A stretch of 64,000 nt of DNA from JANWHQ01 sp963775275. Its GTDB lineage: Bacteria; Pseudomonadota; Alphaproteobacteria; Caulobacterales; Caulobacteraceae. The translations under genes were made by a program, and so were the position numbers. The stretch spans positions 1 to 64,000 of the forward strand of contig CAVZII010000004.1 of NCBI GenBank assembly GCA_963775275.1, written 5' to 3'. Each line of letters starts with the position of its first letter. The stretch's first letter is position 1. This document shows positions 37,032-45,258 of the stretch, piece by piece. Below the pieces are notes generated by a model. It worked only from the letters and a program-made list of their open reading frames with translations, had not been told where the DNA came from and searched no databases.

Positions 37032-38103
37032 ATGTCGGAGGCGGTTTTGAAGCGTTTTGCCTTGGCGGCGGCCGGCGTCCTGGCCCTGGTGGCATGCAGC
37101 CGCTCGGCGCCGCCGGAGGCGGCGGCCTCGGCGCCGCCCGCAGCCGTGGCCCAGACGACGCCCGAGCTGGCGGGCGGTCCGGCCGCGCCGGCCAGGCCCG
37201 CGCCGGTGATGATCCCCGGCCGCGCCGCCGCCGCGGCCTTCCAGCCGAGCGAGGCATGGCTGAGCGCCCATCACTGGAAGCCCGCGCCGGCCAACGCCCT
37301 GATCACCCAGGTCAGCGCCGATGGGCGCGCCGTGGTGAGCATGCGGCCGATCGCCAATCCGCCGTCCCTGTGGCGCGCGCGCGCGGTGACCGCCGCGCGG
37401 ACCACCGGACGGCCCGCGCCCGCGCCCAAGCCCGTGGCGCAGAACGCCCGGCCCCTGGCGCTGGCGGTGATCACGCCCGAGCCGGCCAAGCCCGCGGCGC
37501 CCGCCGCGACGCCGGTTCCGGCCGAAGCGGCGCAGATCCAGAACTCCCGCCGCCTCCGGCGCCCCCGCAGCCTCCGACGCGCCGCCGGCCGCCTCCGCCC
37601 CGGCGGCGGCTGCGCCGGCGCCCGAGCCCAAGAAGGGGCGCGGCCTGAAGCTGCCCGCCCTGCCCGACCTCAAGACGCTGAAGCTGGACGACCTGAAGAA
37701 GCTGAAGCTGCCGGACCTGAAATCGTTCGACCTGAAGTCGCTCCAGATCCCGGGCCACAAGACGATCAAGGTGCCGGGCGTGGGCGAGATCGCCTCCGAG
37801 AAGGTGGTCACCGGCGCGATCCTGCTCGTGATCGTGCTGCTGCTGATGCTGATCGCTAGCAACGCCAGCGCGCGGCGCCGCCGCGCCGAGCGCCGCCGGA
37901 TGTTCCGCACCTTCCAGGCCACTGACTTCGGGCTCGAAGACGAGTCCGCCCCCGCCCTCGCGCCCGCGCCCGCGCCGGACCACGGATCGGACCATGGGGC
38001 GGATCACGGAGCGGCGCATCCGCCGGCCGACGACGGTGGCGGCCATGGCGGCCATGACGACCATGGCGGTCACGACGATGGGCATCACGGCGGTCATCAC
38101 TGA
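37032..38103 (+). CDS. Lipoprotein-like protein with LKL repeats, membrane span and His-rich tail (frame broken near 37548)
   Basis: The ATG at 37032 starts a lipoprotein-like signal (LAAAGVLALVAC). An Ala/Pro-rich part follows to about 37545. There, one extra C in TCCCGCC shifts the frame. The restored frame reads SAASGAPAASDAPPA and EPKKGRGLKLPALPDLKTLK, then LKLDDLKKLKLPDLKSFDLK. After that come a membrane span (GAILLVIVLLLMLIA), a basic stretch (RRRRAERRR) and a tail of repeated H-rich units (DHGSDHGADHGAAH, GHGGHDDHGGHDDGHHGGHH). A His/Asp tail suggests metal binding. The next gene is a TerC-type metal exporter, 55 bp away. Family not recognised. Confidence 0.55.
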
Positions 38104-38158
38104 CCCGCTTGCGCCCTCGCGCCTTGCCCAGCGCTCCCGACTAACGCATTGAGGGCGC

Positions 38159-38899
38159 ATGCTCGACGCGCTCGACGGGATGCTTGCGCCGACCGTGATG
38201 AAGGATCTCCTGGTCCTCGGCCAGGTCCTGATGATCGATTTGCTGCTGGCCGGCGACAACGCCGTGGCGGTGGGGTTGTCGGCGGCGGGGCTGGAGGCCA
38301 GCCAGAGGCGCAAGGCGATCCTGGCGGGCCTCGGCGCCGCGGTGGTCCTGCGCATCGCCTTTGCGGTGCTGGCGACGCGGCTGCTGGCCGTGATCGGCCT
38401 GACCCTGGCCGGCGGCCTGATCCTGCTGTGGGTCTGCTGGAAGATGTGGCGCGACCTTCGCGAGCACGCCAGGCGCGACGAGGCCGCCTCCGGCCAGCCC
38501 GCGCGCCAGGCCAAGGGCTTCGGCGGGGCGCTGCTGCAGATCATGCTGGCGGACCTGTCCATGTCGCTGGACAACGTCCTGGCCGTGGCCGGCGCCGCGC
38601 GCGAGCATCCGGCGCTCCTGGTGTTCGGCCTGCTGCTCTCCATCGCCCTGATGGGCGTGGCGGCCTCGTGGATCGCCAAGCTGCTGACCCGGATGCGGTG
38701 GATCGGCTACCTGGGCCTGCTGATCGTCGTCTATGTGGCGCTGCAGATGATCTGGGACGGCCACCGGACGGTGGTCATGGATCTGGGCCTGTCGCCCCAG
38801 TACAACCAGGTCATGCCCAAGGACCTGCAGATCACGCCGGCCGAGATCGCCGAGCACAAGGCGTACGAGAAGGCGGCCGAGCACCCGTTCGGCAGATGA
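38159..38899 (+). CDS. TerC/YjbE-family membrane protein, probable metal exporter
   Basis: The 246-aa protein has about seven membrane spans. The two family motifs are present: DLLLAGDNAVAVGLSA near residue 28 and DLSMSLDNVLAVAG near 138. Their Asp/Asn pairs lie in the membrane. Related YjbE/YkoY proteins export manganese during protein secretion, so metal export is the best guess. The C-terminal part after the last span is soluble and charged. It follows the His-rich protein on the same strand. Confidence 0.82.
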   Translation: MLDALDGMLAPTVMKDLLVLGQVLMIDLLLAGDNAVAVGLSAAGLEASQRRKAILAGLGAAVVLRIAFAVLATRLLAVIGLTLAGGLILLWVCWKMWRDLREHARRDEAASGQPARQAKGFGGALLQIMLADLSMSLDNVLAVAGAAREHPALLVFGLLLSIALMGVAASWIAKLLTRMRWIGYLGLLIVVYVALQMIWDGHRTVVMDLGLSPQYNQVMPKDLQITPAEIAEHKAYEKAAEHPFGR

Positions 38900-38923
38900 T
38901 CGAATAGCCCCGGGCCGGGGCGC

Positions 38924-40633
38924 TCAGCCGTCCACGCCGGCGAAACGCTCACGCCACTGGGCGATCTCGGCGTCCTCGAGCTTGCGGAACAGGACCTCGG
39001 GCGCGCACACGCGCCGCCCCGCCTCGACCCGCGACAGCTCGGCCGCGCCGTCAGGGCCCGGCCATCCGCAGGGATAGGCCTCGCCCACCGCCCCGGCGAT
39101 CTTCTCGGCGGTGAAGGGGATGACGGGGGCCGCGACGCGGGCGAACAGACCCACGAGGTTGATCCCCGTGCGCACGATCACCGCGGCGCGGTCGGGATCG
39201 GTCTTGATCGCCGTCCAGGGCGCGGCCTCGGTCAGGTACTCGTTGCCGATGACCCACAGGGCGCGAAGCTCGGCGGCGTACTTGCGCATCTCCATCTGCT
39301 CGATCAGCGAGGTGATCTCGCCAAGCTTGGCCGAGACGTCGGCGTGGAGCCTCTCCTCCAGCGGTCCTGGCGCGCCGCCCGCGGGGACGACGCCATCGAA
39401 CCGGCTCTCGCAGAACTTCAGGATCCGGTTGACGAAGTTGCCCAGCACGTCGGCGAGGTCGCGGTTCACCGCCGACTGGAACTGCTCGAAGGTGAAGGCG
39501 GTGTCCGAGCCCTCCGGGCAGTTGGCCGTGAGGTACCAGCGCCACTGGTCGGCGGGCTGCAGCTCCAGCGCCGTGTCCATGAAGACGCCGCGCTTCTTGG
39601 AGGTGGAGAACTTGTCGCCGTACCAGTTCAGCCAGTTGAAGGCCTTCAGTGTGTCCACCAGCTTCCACGGCTCGCCCGAGCCCAGGATGGTGGCGGGGAA
39701 GCTGACGGTGTGGAAGGCGACGTTGTCCTTGCCCATGAACTCGACGTAGCGCACGTCGTCCGCGCCCTTGTCGGTGCGCCACCAGCCCTCCCACTCGCCG
39801 CCCGTGGCCTCGGCCCACTCGCGGGTGGCGGCGATGTATTCGATGGGGGCGTCGAACCAGACGTAGAAGACCTTGTCCTCGAAGCCCTGGCGCGGCTGGC
39901 CGCCGCGGGTGACCGGCACGCCCCAGGCGAGGTCGCGGGTGATGCCGCGGTCGATCAGCCCCTCGTCCAGGTGCTTGTAGGCGATCGAGCGGGCGAGGTG
40001 CGGCCAGTCCGTCTTGGAATCGACCCAGGCGCGGATGCGGTCGGCGAGCCGGGTCTGCAGCAGGTAGAGGTGGCGCGTCTCGCGGATCTCGAGGTTGGTC
40101 GAGCCGGACACCGTGGAATAGGGCTCGATCAGGTCGGTGGGATCCAGCAGCCGGCCGCAGTTGTCGCACTGGTCGCCGCGCGCGGGACGGAAGCCGCAGT
40201 GCGGGCAGGTCCCCTCCACATAGCGATCGGGCAGGAAGCGCCTGTCGTCGACCGAATAGATCATCCGGTCCGTGCGCTCCTCGATGAAGCCGTGGTCCTC
40301 GAGCACGTCGGCGAAATGCTGGGTCAGCTCGTGGTTCTGGGGCGAGGACGAGCGGCCGAACCAGTCCCAGGACAGGCCGAAGGCGCGCCCGATCCGATGC
40401 TGGATGGCGTGCTGCTCCTCGCAGTAGGTGAAGACGTCCTGGCCGGCCTCGGCGGCGGCGAGCTCGGCCGGCGTGCCGTGCTCGTCGGTGGCGCAGATGT
40501 AGAGCACCTCGTGGCCCTGGGCGCGCTTGAAGCGGGCCCACACGTCGGCGGGCAGCATCGAGCCGGCGAGGTTGCCCAGGTGCTTGACGCCGTTGATGTA
40601 CGGCAGGGCCGAGGTGATCAGGATGCGGGCCAT
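38924..40633 (-). CDS. metG: Methionyl-tRNA synthetase
   Basis: The ATG at 40633 starts MARILITSALPYINGVKHLG, with the HIGH motif as HLGN. The 569-aa protein has a zinc-binding knuckle (CPHCGFRPARGDQCDNC), the WFDAPIEY motif, and the KMSKS loop as KFSTSKKRG. It lacks the C-terminal tRNA-binding (Trbp) extension. It charges tRNA-Met. The frame is open upstream to 40693 but only the ATG at 40633 fits the family start. It converges on the TerC gene with a 24-bp gap. Confidence 0.93.
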   Translation of the reverse strand: MARILITSALPYINGVKHLGNLAGSMLPADVWARFKRAQGHEVLYICATDEHGTPAELAAAEAGQDVFTYCEEQHAIQHRIGRAFGLSWDWFGRSSSPQNHELTQHFADVLEDHGFIEERTDRMIYSVDDRRFLPDRYVEGTCPHCGFRPARGDQCDNCGRLLDPTDLIEPYSTVSGSTNLEIRETRHLYLLQTRLADRIRAWVDSKTDWPHLARSIAYKHLDEGLIDRGITRDLAWGVPVTRGGQPRQGFEDKVFYVWFDAPIEYIAATREWAEATGGEWEGWWRTDKGADDVRYVEFMGKDNVAFHTVSFPATILGSGEPWKLVDTLKAFNWLNWYGDKFSTSKKRGVFMDTALELQPADQWRWYLTANCPEGSDTAFTFEQFQSAVNRDLADVLGNFVNRILKFCESRFDGVVPAGGAPGPLEERLHADVSAKLGEITSLIEQMEMRKYAAELRALWVIGNEYLTEAAPWTAIKTDPDRAAVIVRTGINLVGLFARVAAPVIPFTAEKIAGAVGEAYPCGWPGPDGAAELSRVEAGRRVCAPEVLFRKLEDAEIAQWRERFAGVDG

Positions 40634-41035
40634 GTGCGGGCCTAGGGTTGGACCGGAGAGCGCGGGGATATAGGCGCCCCCAGGCCCTGGCAACAGCGGG
40701 GGCCGCCTGGGCAGGCCCGACGATTTGAGCAGACGCCTCGCCGGCGGCCGCGATGACCTATCTCACCACCAAGGACACCAAGGTCGCCAAGGGGCCGAGC
40801 CGGCGCGGGCGGCCGACGCCGGGCCCCCGCATCTCAAGCCCAGCGCGTGTAGAGACGCCGCATCCGAGATGTCAGCAGGCGGATGTGCCAATTCGCCCGC
40901 CGGGTGAATTGTGTCCAGCCAAGACGCCTGTAATTGGATTCCGCTCGCCTTTCGGTGAATTCTGGCTAACTATTCCGGCCCGCAGGCATAGGCGAGACGC
41001 AAGTCTCAGCCGACGCCCGAGAGACGGGGGAAACG
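40634..41035. other. Gene-free stretch upstream of metG and the DUF1761 gene
   Basis: The 402 bp between the divergent metG and DUF1761 genes hold a CACCAAGGACACCAAGG short repeat near 40768-40790 and an AT-richer part near 40915-40980 that may contain promoters. The long frame covering it lacks protein-like composition. I see no gene here. Confidence 0.4.
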
Positions 41036-41443
41036 ATGCGTATCAATTGGCTCGGCGTGATCATCAGCGCCATTGTGATCGTGCTCCTGCGGTACCTCTG
41101 GTACGCGCACTTCGGCGGCGCGGACTGGGGCCACTTCGTGGGCAAGGCCGTGAACGCGATCCAGAGCGACCAGAAGGCCGCGCTGAAGGAGCTGGTGAAC
41201 GCGCTGGTCCTGTCGGCCGTCCTCGGGTGGGTCATCGGACGGCTGCGCGACCGCGCCCTGATCCCCGGGATCGGGGCGGGGATCATCACCGCCATCGGCT
41301 TCGCCTGGACCACGGCATCGACCGGCTTCATCCACGGCGGGGCGCTGAAGGACGCGATGGTCGACGCCGGCTTCCTGCTGGTCGCCTATGTGATCGCCGG
41401 CGCGATCCTGGGCGCCATGGCGCCCAAGCCCTCGGTGCACTGA
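41036..41443 (+). CDS. DUF1761-family membrane protein
   Basis: The 135-aa protein has four membrane spans. It begins INWLGVIISAIVIVLLRYLW YAHFGG, and W-Y-x-x-F-G near residue 23 is typical of the family. Later segments are VNALVLSAVLGWVIGRL and LLVAYVIAGAILGAMAP. The function is unknown. It is the last chromosomal-type gene before tRNA-Thr. Confidence 0.72.
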   Translation: MRINWLGVIISAIVIVLLRYLWYAHFGGADWGHFVGKAVNAIQSDQKAALKELVNALVLSAVLGWVIGRLRDRALIPGIGAGIITAIGFAWTTASTGFIHGGALKDAMVDAGFLLVAYVIAGAILGAMAPKPSVH

Positions 41444-41587
41444 GGCGCCGCCGCCCGGCCCGGCCGTGGGGGCCGGGGCCGGGGCGACCGGACCGGAGCA
41501 TGCTCGCCGCCGCCCCGCGGCGAGGAAGGCGTAGCGTACGCCTTGTCCGGCCGTCCGAGACGCGCCATTAGAGGGTCAGCCCAGGCC

Positions 41588-41663
41588 GCCGGTTTAGCTC
41601 AGCTGGTAGAGCAGCGCTTTTGTAAAGCGAAGGTCGCGGGTTCGAGTCCTGCAACCGGCGCCA
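41588..41663 (+). tRNA. tRNA-Thr (anticodon TGT)
   Basis: The 76-nt sequence folds fully and encodes CCA. The acceptor GCCGGTT pairs with AACCGGC. The anticodon loop is TTTGTAA, and the T arm reads CGCGGGTTCGAGTCCTGC. Accessory genes begin directly downstream, so its 3' end is a possible island attachment site. Confidence 0.95.
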
Positions 41664-41768
41664 CTTCCAGACTGCGAGACGACGGCCAAGTTCCGTCCGA
41701 GAACGTCCGAAGACGGCCGCCCTCATCCGAAGCGCGGATGAGGCGTCGTCATGAAGGCGCTGGGATGA

Positions 41769-42056
41769 TCATCGGCTTTCCGGCCAGAGATCCCCGACGT
41801 TGAATTGGGGCCCATCAGGCCATCCATCCGCCGGACGCGCGATCGGCGGCGTGGCTGCGCCGGTCAGAAGCGGACCGCCAGCCGAGCCAGAATCCATCTG
41901 CCGCTCCAGAGCGATCAGGGCCTGCTCGATCGCCGCGAACTCCTCCGGGCCGATGTCCGCCTCGTCGCGTCCAACGCCAGCCCGGTCCAATTCCGGCGAC
42001 GCAGAGAATAGCGCCTGAGCGCTCCCTCGCTCCTCGAGTTCAAAGTCTAAGGCCAT
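41769..42056 (-). CDS. Hypothetical acidic small protein
   Basis: The ATG at 42056 follows AGGGAACGAC. The 95-aa protein reads MALDFELEERGSAQALFSAS, with an acidic middle (DEADIGPEEFAAIEQALIAL) predicted to be helical, and a Pro/Gly-rich end. No signal or span. No family recognised. It is on the same strand as the M16-like gene, 128 bp away, and could be a partner of it. Confidence 0.45.
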   Translation of the reverse strand: MALDFELEERGSAQALFSASPELDRAGVGRDEADIGPEEFAAIEQALIALERQMDSGSAGGPLLTGAATPPIARPADGWPDGPQFNVGDLWPESR

Positions 42057-42184
42057 TGTCGTTCCCTGGCTTCTGCTCGAGACCAAACCAAGTCCCGCGC
42101 CGGCGTGATGCCTTCACCCTCGCGCCGACCGGGACATGCCGCCACGGCGCCGCGCCTTTGGCTGCGGTCTTCGCTCGCACAACG

Positions 42185-43522
42185 TCATTGATAGGTTCGG
42201 CTCGCCGCCTCCGAACAGATCATCACGTAGGACTGCTCGGAGAACCAATGCTGCGCCGCCGCCCGCAATTGCTCGTCGTCGACCCGCGGCGGCGGGGATT
42301 CGGCGACCATGCTTTCAAAGACGAGCGGCTTTTGGATCAGGCCACGGCACGCCGACGCCGCTTCTGACAGCGACCGCTCGCGCCGCCGCTCCTCTTCGCG
42401 AAAGCGGCGCCTCGTTTCCTCGATCTCGTCGGCGTCGACCGCGTCAGGCAGTTCGGCCGATATCTCGCTCGCCAACGTCCTGAAGACGTCAGCCTGGCGA
42501 ACGTCGATCTGCATCCCCACCCACCGATAGCCGAAATCGCGCAACCCGCTCCTCAGCTCCATCGAGCCGGCCACCGGCTTCCGCTCCAGGGCCTCCGCAG
42601 CGAACCTCGACGCTAGCCTGTTCATGAACACGCGATTGAGGACGTGCATCATCTCCCTCAACTCGGGTCGGTCGGTGCAGTTCGGCGCAGGCGCCGCCAA
42701 GGCGCAAAACCTGCGATCGTCATCGAGCGCGACGCGAACGTCACCGCCCCAAGTGGACGACGGCTCTATCTTGCCGCATCCGGGATCCGCGCGCGCCGGC
42801 AGATCGCCGAATGTCTTCTCGATCAAATCGACGGCCGCCTGCCCATCGACGTCGCCCACCACGACCACGTCCGCCGGCCCCCTGCCCATCAACGGACGAA
42901 CGTCCTTTTCAATGTCTTCTGTCGACAGCGCCTGGACGTAGTCCTTGTGCGCAAACGCCCAACGTGGATCGCCGCGATGGACCAGCTGCTCTATGTGCTG
43001 ATGGTAGATTGCGCGCCAGTCGTCCTGCTTCGCGTGAAGCATCGCATTCAGGTAGTACCGGCGCGCGCCCTCGATCCCAGCCTCATTCAGAAGGCCTTCC
43101 TGATAGTAGAGCTTTGTGAATCCGAGCTGCCCGCCCAGCTCCGCCGCGCCGCCCTGAAAGATGATCGCAAGGCCGTCGTCGTCCAGCGACATGGACATCC
43201 CACAGCTCTTCGCCGCCAGCACGGCCTCCACCTCGCTGAACGAGCCGCGGGTAAGGCCGGACCGGAGCAATGCGCCGGCGTCGACCGCCCACTTCGGGGA
43301 GAGCCGCCCGCTCCTGCATCCGGAAACGCCGCTCCCGGACCTGAACAATGTGTAGCATTGGCCAGGCGGGACCGACTGATGCTTCACACAAAAGGTGACA
43401 CCGTTATTCAGACTTCCCGCAATCAGCCGTCCTCCGCCCGGCAAATTCGCTTCCCGCGTCCGCCTGGCTGCAACTTCCGGCTCCCTGACGAGTCCCGCGT
43501 GCGACGCAACGTTCATTCCCAT
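42185..43522 (-). CDS. M16-peptidase-like protein lacking the zinc motif
   Basis: The 445-aa protein resembles the C-terminal half of PqqL-like M16 peptidases. Supporting segments are SFSEVEAVLAAKSCGMSMSL, ADVVVVGDVDGQAAVDLIEK TFGDLPARAD, and the closing RFREEERRRERSLSEAASAC. The HxxEH zinc motif of active M16 domains is absent. It is therefore probably a non-catalytic partner or a remnant half. The N-terminus is not a clear signal peptide. It lies head-to-head with a Gly-rich protein gene, which it could process or bind; that is speculation. Confidence 0.58.
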   Translation of the reverse strand: MGMNVASHAGLVREPEVAARRTREANLPGGGRLIAGSLNNGVTFCVKHQSVPPGQCYTLFRSGSGVSGCRSGRLSPKWAVDAGALLRSGLTRGSFSEVEAVLAAKSCGMSMSLDDDGLAIIFQGGAAELGGQLGFTKLYYQEGLLNEAGIEGARRYYLNAMLHAKQDDWRAIYHQHIEQLVHRGDPRWAFAHKDYVQALSTEDIEKDVRPLMGRGPADVVVVGDVDGQAAVDLIEKTFGDLPARADPGCGKIEPSSTWGGDVRVALDDDRRFCALAAPAPNCTDRPELREMMHVLNRVFMNRLASRFAAEALERKPVAGSMELRSGLRDFGYRWVGMQIDVRQADVFRTLASEISAELPDAVDADEIEETRRRFREEERRRERSLSEAASACRGLIQKPLVFESMVAESPPPRVDDEQLRAAAQHWFSEQSYVMICSEAASRTYQ

Positions 43523-43755
43523 CCCCGTCCATCAGCTCGCGGCAATGGCGCTAACATGCCCAAAAAGTCGCGTCAACGTCACAATTGAATGCAATAAAGT
43601 CGATTTCTGACGACGCCGTTCTTCTGGCTCGCGGCGAATGATGGGCGGCATGGCCGCGATTTAATTATAACCTATTATCATTCTTCCGAAGGGTGGCGCG
43701 CCGCCGGATCGGCCGCCAGTATCGCGGCGGTTCGAGCAAAAGGAGGAGATTTGCC

Positions 43756-44163
43756 ATGTCCTACGGAGGCGGTTTTTACGGAGGCTACAGCGGCTACTAC
43801 TCGTACTTCGGGAACTACATCACCGGTGAATATTCGATTCTCGGCGGCGGGTATGTCGGCCTGTATAATGGCGTTGGGGTCGCCCTGAGCACCAGCGGCT
43901 ATGTGGATGTCGCCTATTCCTCGGGCACCTGCTACACGTTCAATGTTTCCAGCATCGACTGGGGCGCGGTCGGCAATCAGACCCTTGGCGGTCTGATCAC
44001 CGGCGGCATAGGCGGCGCTGTTGGCGGCGCGGCTGTGGGATCAATCGAGCCCGGCCCAGGAACCCTTGTCGGCGGAGCTGTCGGCGCCCTCGGCGGGGCC
44101 ATTTCGGGGGCGGTCGCCGGCGGCCTGATGGAGCTCTGGAACCAGCTGACGGGCCACACTTGA
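43756..44163 (+). CDS. Gly/Tyr-rich glycine-zipper protein
   Basis: The ATG at 43756 follows AAAAGGAGGAGA, a very strong site. The 135-aa protein starts with a Gly/Tyr-rich part (MSYGGGFYGGYSGYYSYFGN), has one Cys near residue 56, then a glycine zipper of two hydrophobic helices (LGGLITGGIGGAVGGAAVGS and VGGAVGALGGAISGAVAGGL). The latter pattern occurs in membrane-active peptides and bacteriocins. There is no Sec signal. It may be a secreted or membrane-inserting protein. An AT-rich segment (ATTTAATTATAACCTATTAT at 43661-43680) upstream is a likely promoter. Confidence 0.6.
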   Translation: MSYGGGFYGGYSGYYSYFGNYITGEYSILGGGYVGLYNGVGVALSTSGYVDVAYSSGTCYTFNVSSIDWGAVGNQTLGGLITGGIGGAVGGAAVGSIEPGPGTLVGGAVGALGGAISGAVAGGLMELWNQLTGHT

Positions 44164-44187
44164 TTGTCGAATGCGGCAAGGTAGGTT

Positions 44188-44242
44188 AAGTCTTGCCAAT
44201 TGAGACTTGGCCCGGCTCCGGACTTTGGTCTGAGGCCGGGCC
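44188..44242 (+). terminator. Inverted repeat and GC-rich stem-loop after the glycine-zipper gene
   Basis: AAGTCT (44188-44193) pairs with AGACTT (44203-44208). Next, GGCCCGGC (44209-44216) pairs with GCCGGGCC (44235-44242). No T-run follows, so termination or attenuation is only likely. The TTGAGACTT part recurs upstream of the MarR gene (45101-45109), so the first repeat could instead be an operator. Confidence 0.4.
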
Positions 44243-44271
44243 GGCTCGTAACAGCAAGGTAGGGGCGAGCA

Positions 44272-44439
44272 ATGATGGCGAAAGTTCTGATCGTTGTGAT
44301 CGCGGCCGTCATAGGCGCGTTGGCCGGATCGAGCCTGATGCTGCTCGGCGTGATCAAGACAGCCCTGCCGGCAGTCGTCGGGGCCGTCGTCGGGGCGGTT
44401 GCGGCGGCCCTCTATAGGCCGGCTCCCCGCCAGCGATAG
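44272..44439 (+). CDS. 55-aa hydrophobic peptide
   Basis: An ATG at 44272 (or 44275) follows AGGGGCGAG. The frame encodes two spans separated by a short turn: VLIVVIAAVIGALAGSSLML and ALPAVVGAVVGAVAAALY, with a basic tail RPAPRQR. Both have GxxxG-like spacing. It follows the glycine-zipper gene by 108 bp and may share its transcript. No family recognised. Confidence 0.5.
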   Translation: MMAKVLIVVIAAVIGALAGSSLMLLGVIKTALPAVVGAVVGAVAAALYRPAPRQR

Positions 44440-44533
44440 CCCCAGAGCCCGAATGGCGGGGCGGGCCGTCGCCTCGACGGCGGCGCCTCGCCTCCTCTCG
44501 CGGCGCGGGCCGGCAACGAAAGAGGGGCGCCAT

Positions 44534-45088
44534 TCAATCGAGGCGCCGCTCGCCCGGTGCAGGCGCCGGCCGATCGAAAACCTCAGTCAGGACTGACGGC
44601 CCGTCGGCATAAGGGCTTCGGGAAATCTGCTTCAATATCCTGAGAGCCATCCGCGCCGTCCGCTCGCCATCGCGCCCGGGAAAGAAGCCGACGGCGACCT
44701 CGCCATAGCGGAACTCCAACTGGCGCAGCAGCACTGCGCCGCTCCCCGTCAAGGCCAGGTGGTTGGCGCGGCGGTCGATCGGGTCCGGCGTCTTGCTGAC
44801 CAGCCCGCGCTGGATCAGATAGTCCAACGCCACCGCCAGGTTCGGCGCCTTGATGTCGAGGCGCTGTGCAATGGTGGTCTGACGGCAGCCGGGATGGTCG
44901 CTGATCAAGCTGAGCACCAGGAAGTCAAGCTGGGTGACCCGGTCACGACGGAAGTCGGCGTTTATGCGGTCAGTGAACGCCCGATGGGCCAGACGCAGCC
45001 AGACTCCCAGCTTGTCCGCCAGGCAACGCTCCTCGCCGAGCCAAGCGCCGGCCGGGCCGGCCTTGAGTCCCGTCTCGTCGCTCTCCAT
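44534..45088 (-). CDS. MarR-family transcriptional regulator
   Basis: The 184-aa protein has the MarR winged helix: RVTQLDFLVLSLISDHPGCR, then TTIAQRLDIKAPNLAVALDY LIQRGLVSK, and the wing DPIDRRANHLALTGSG. It has N- and C-terminal extensions typical for the family. It is divergent from the sulfotransferase gene (170-bp gap), which it may control. MarR proteins usually repress neighbours until a small phenolic ligand binds. Confidence 0.82.
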   Translation of the reverse strand: MESDETGLKAGPAGAWLGEERCLADKLGVWLRLAHRAFTDRINADFRRDRVTQLDFLVLSLISDHPGCRQTTIAQRLDIKAPNLAVALDYLIQRGLVSKTPDPIDRRANHLALTGSGAVLLRQLEFRYGEVAVGFFPGRDGERTARMALRILKQISRSPYADGPSVLTEVFDRPAPAPGERRLD

Positions 45089-45258
45089 CGCTCGCTCCAG
45101 TTGAGACTTTAGGTTTCGTTTCGGCGCATGATAAGTGATCGGCGCAGAGGCGCAATGCTGTTGAATGGAATCTTCAGTTGGACTTATATTTTGCGATTGA
45201 TCGACTTGACATCAACGACCTGCGTGCGCGTAACTGAAACTGCACGGAGGCGACACTC

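Noticed and set aside
38104..38158. A yybP-ykoY manganese riboswitch ahead of the TerC gene
   Set aside because: The gap is only 55 bp and shows no such fold, so nothing supports it.
40753..41571. 272-aa frame upstream of and across the DUF1761 gene
   Set aside because: It is Arg-rich out-of-frame text overlapping a real membrane protein.
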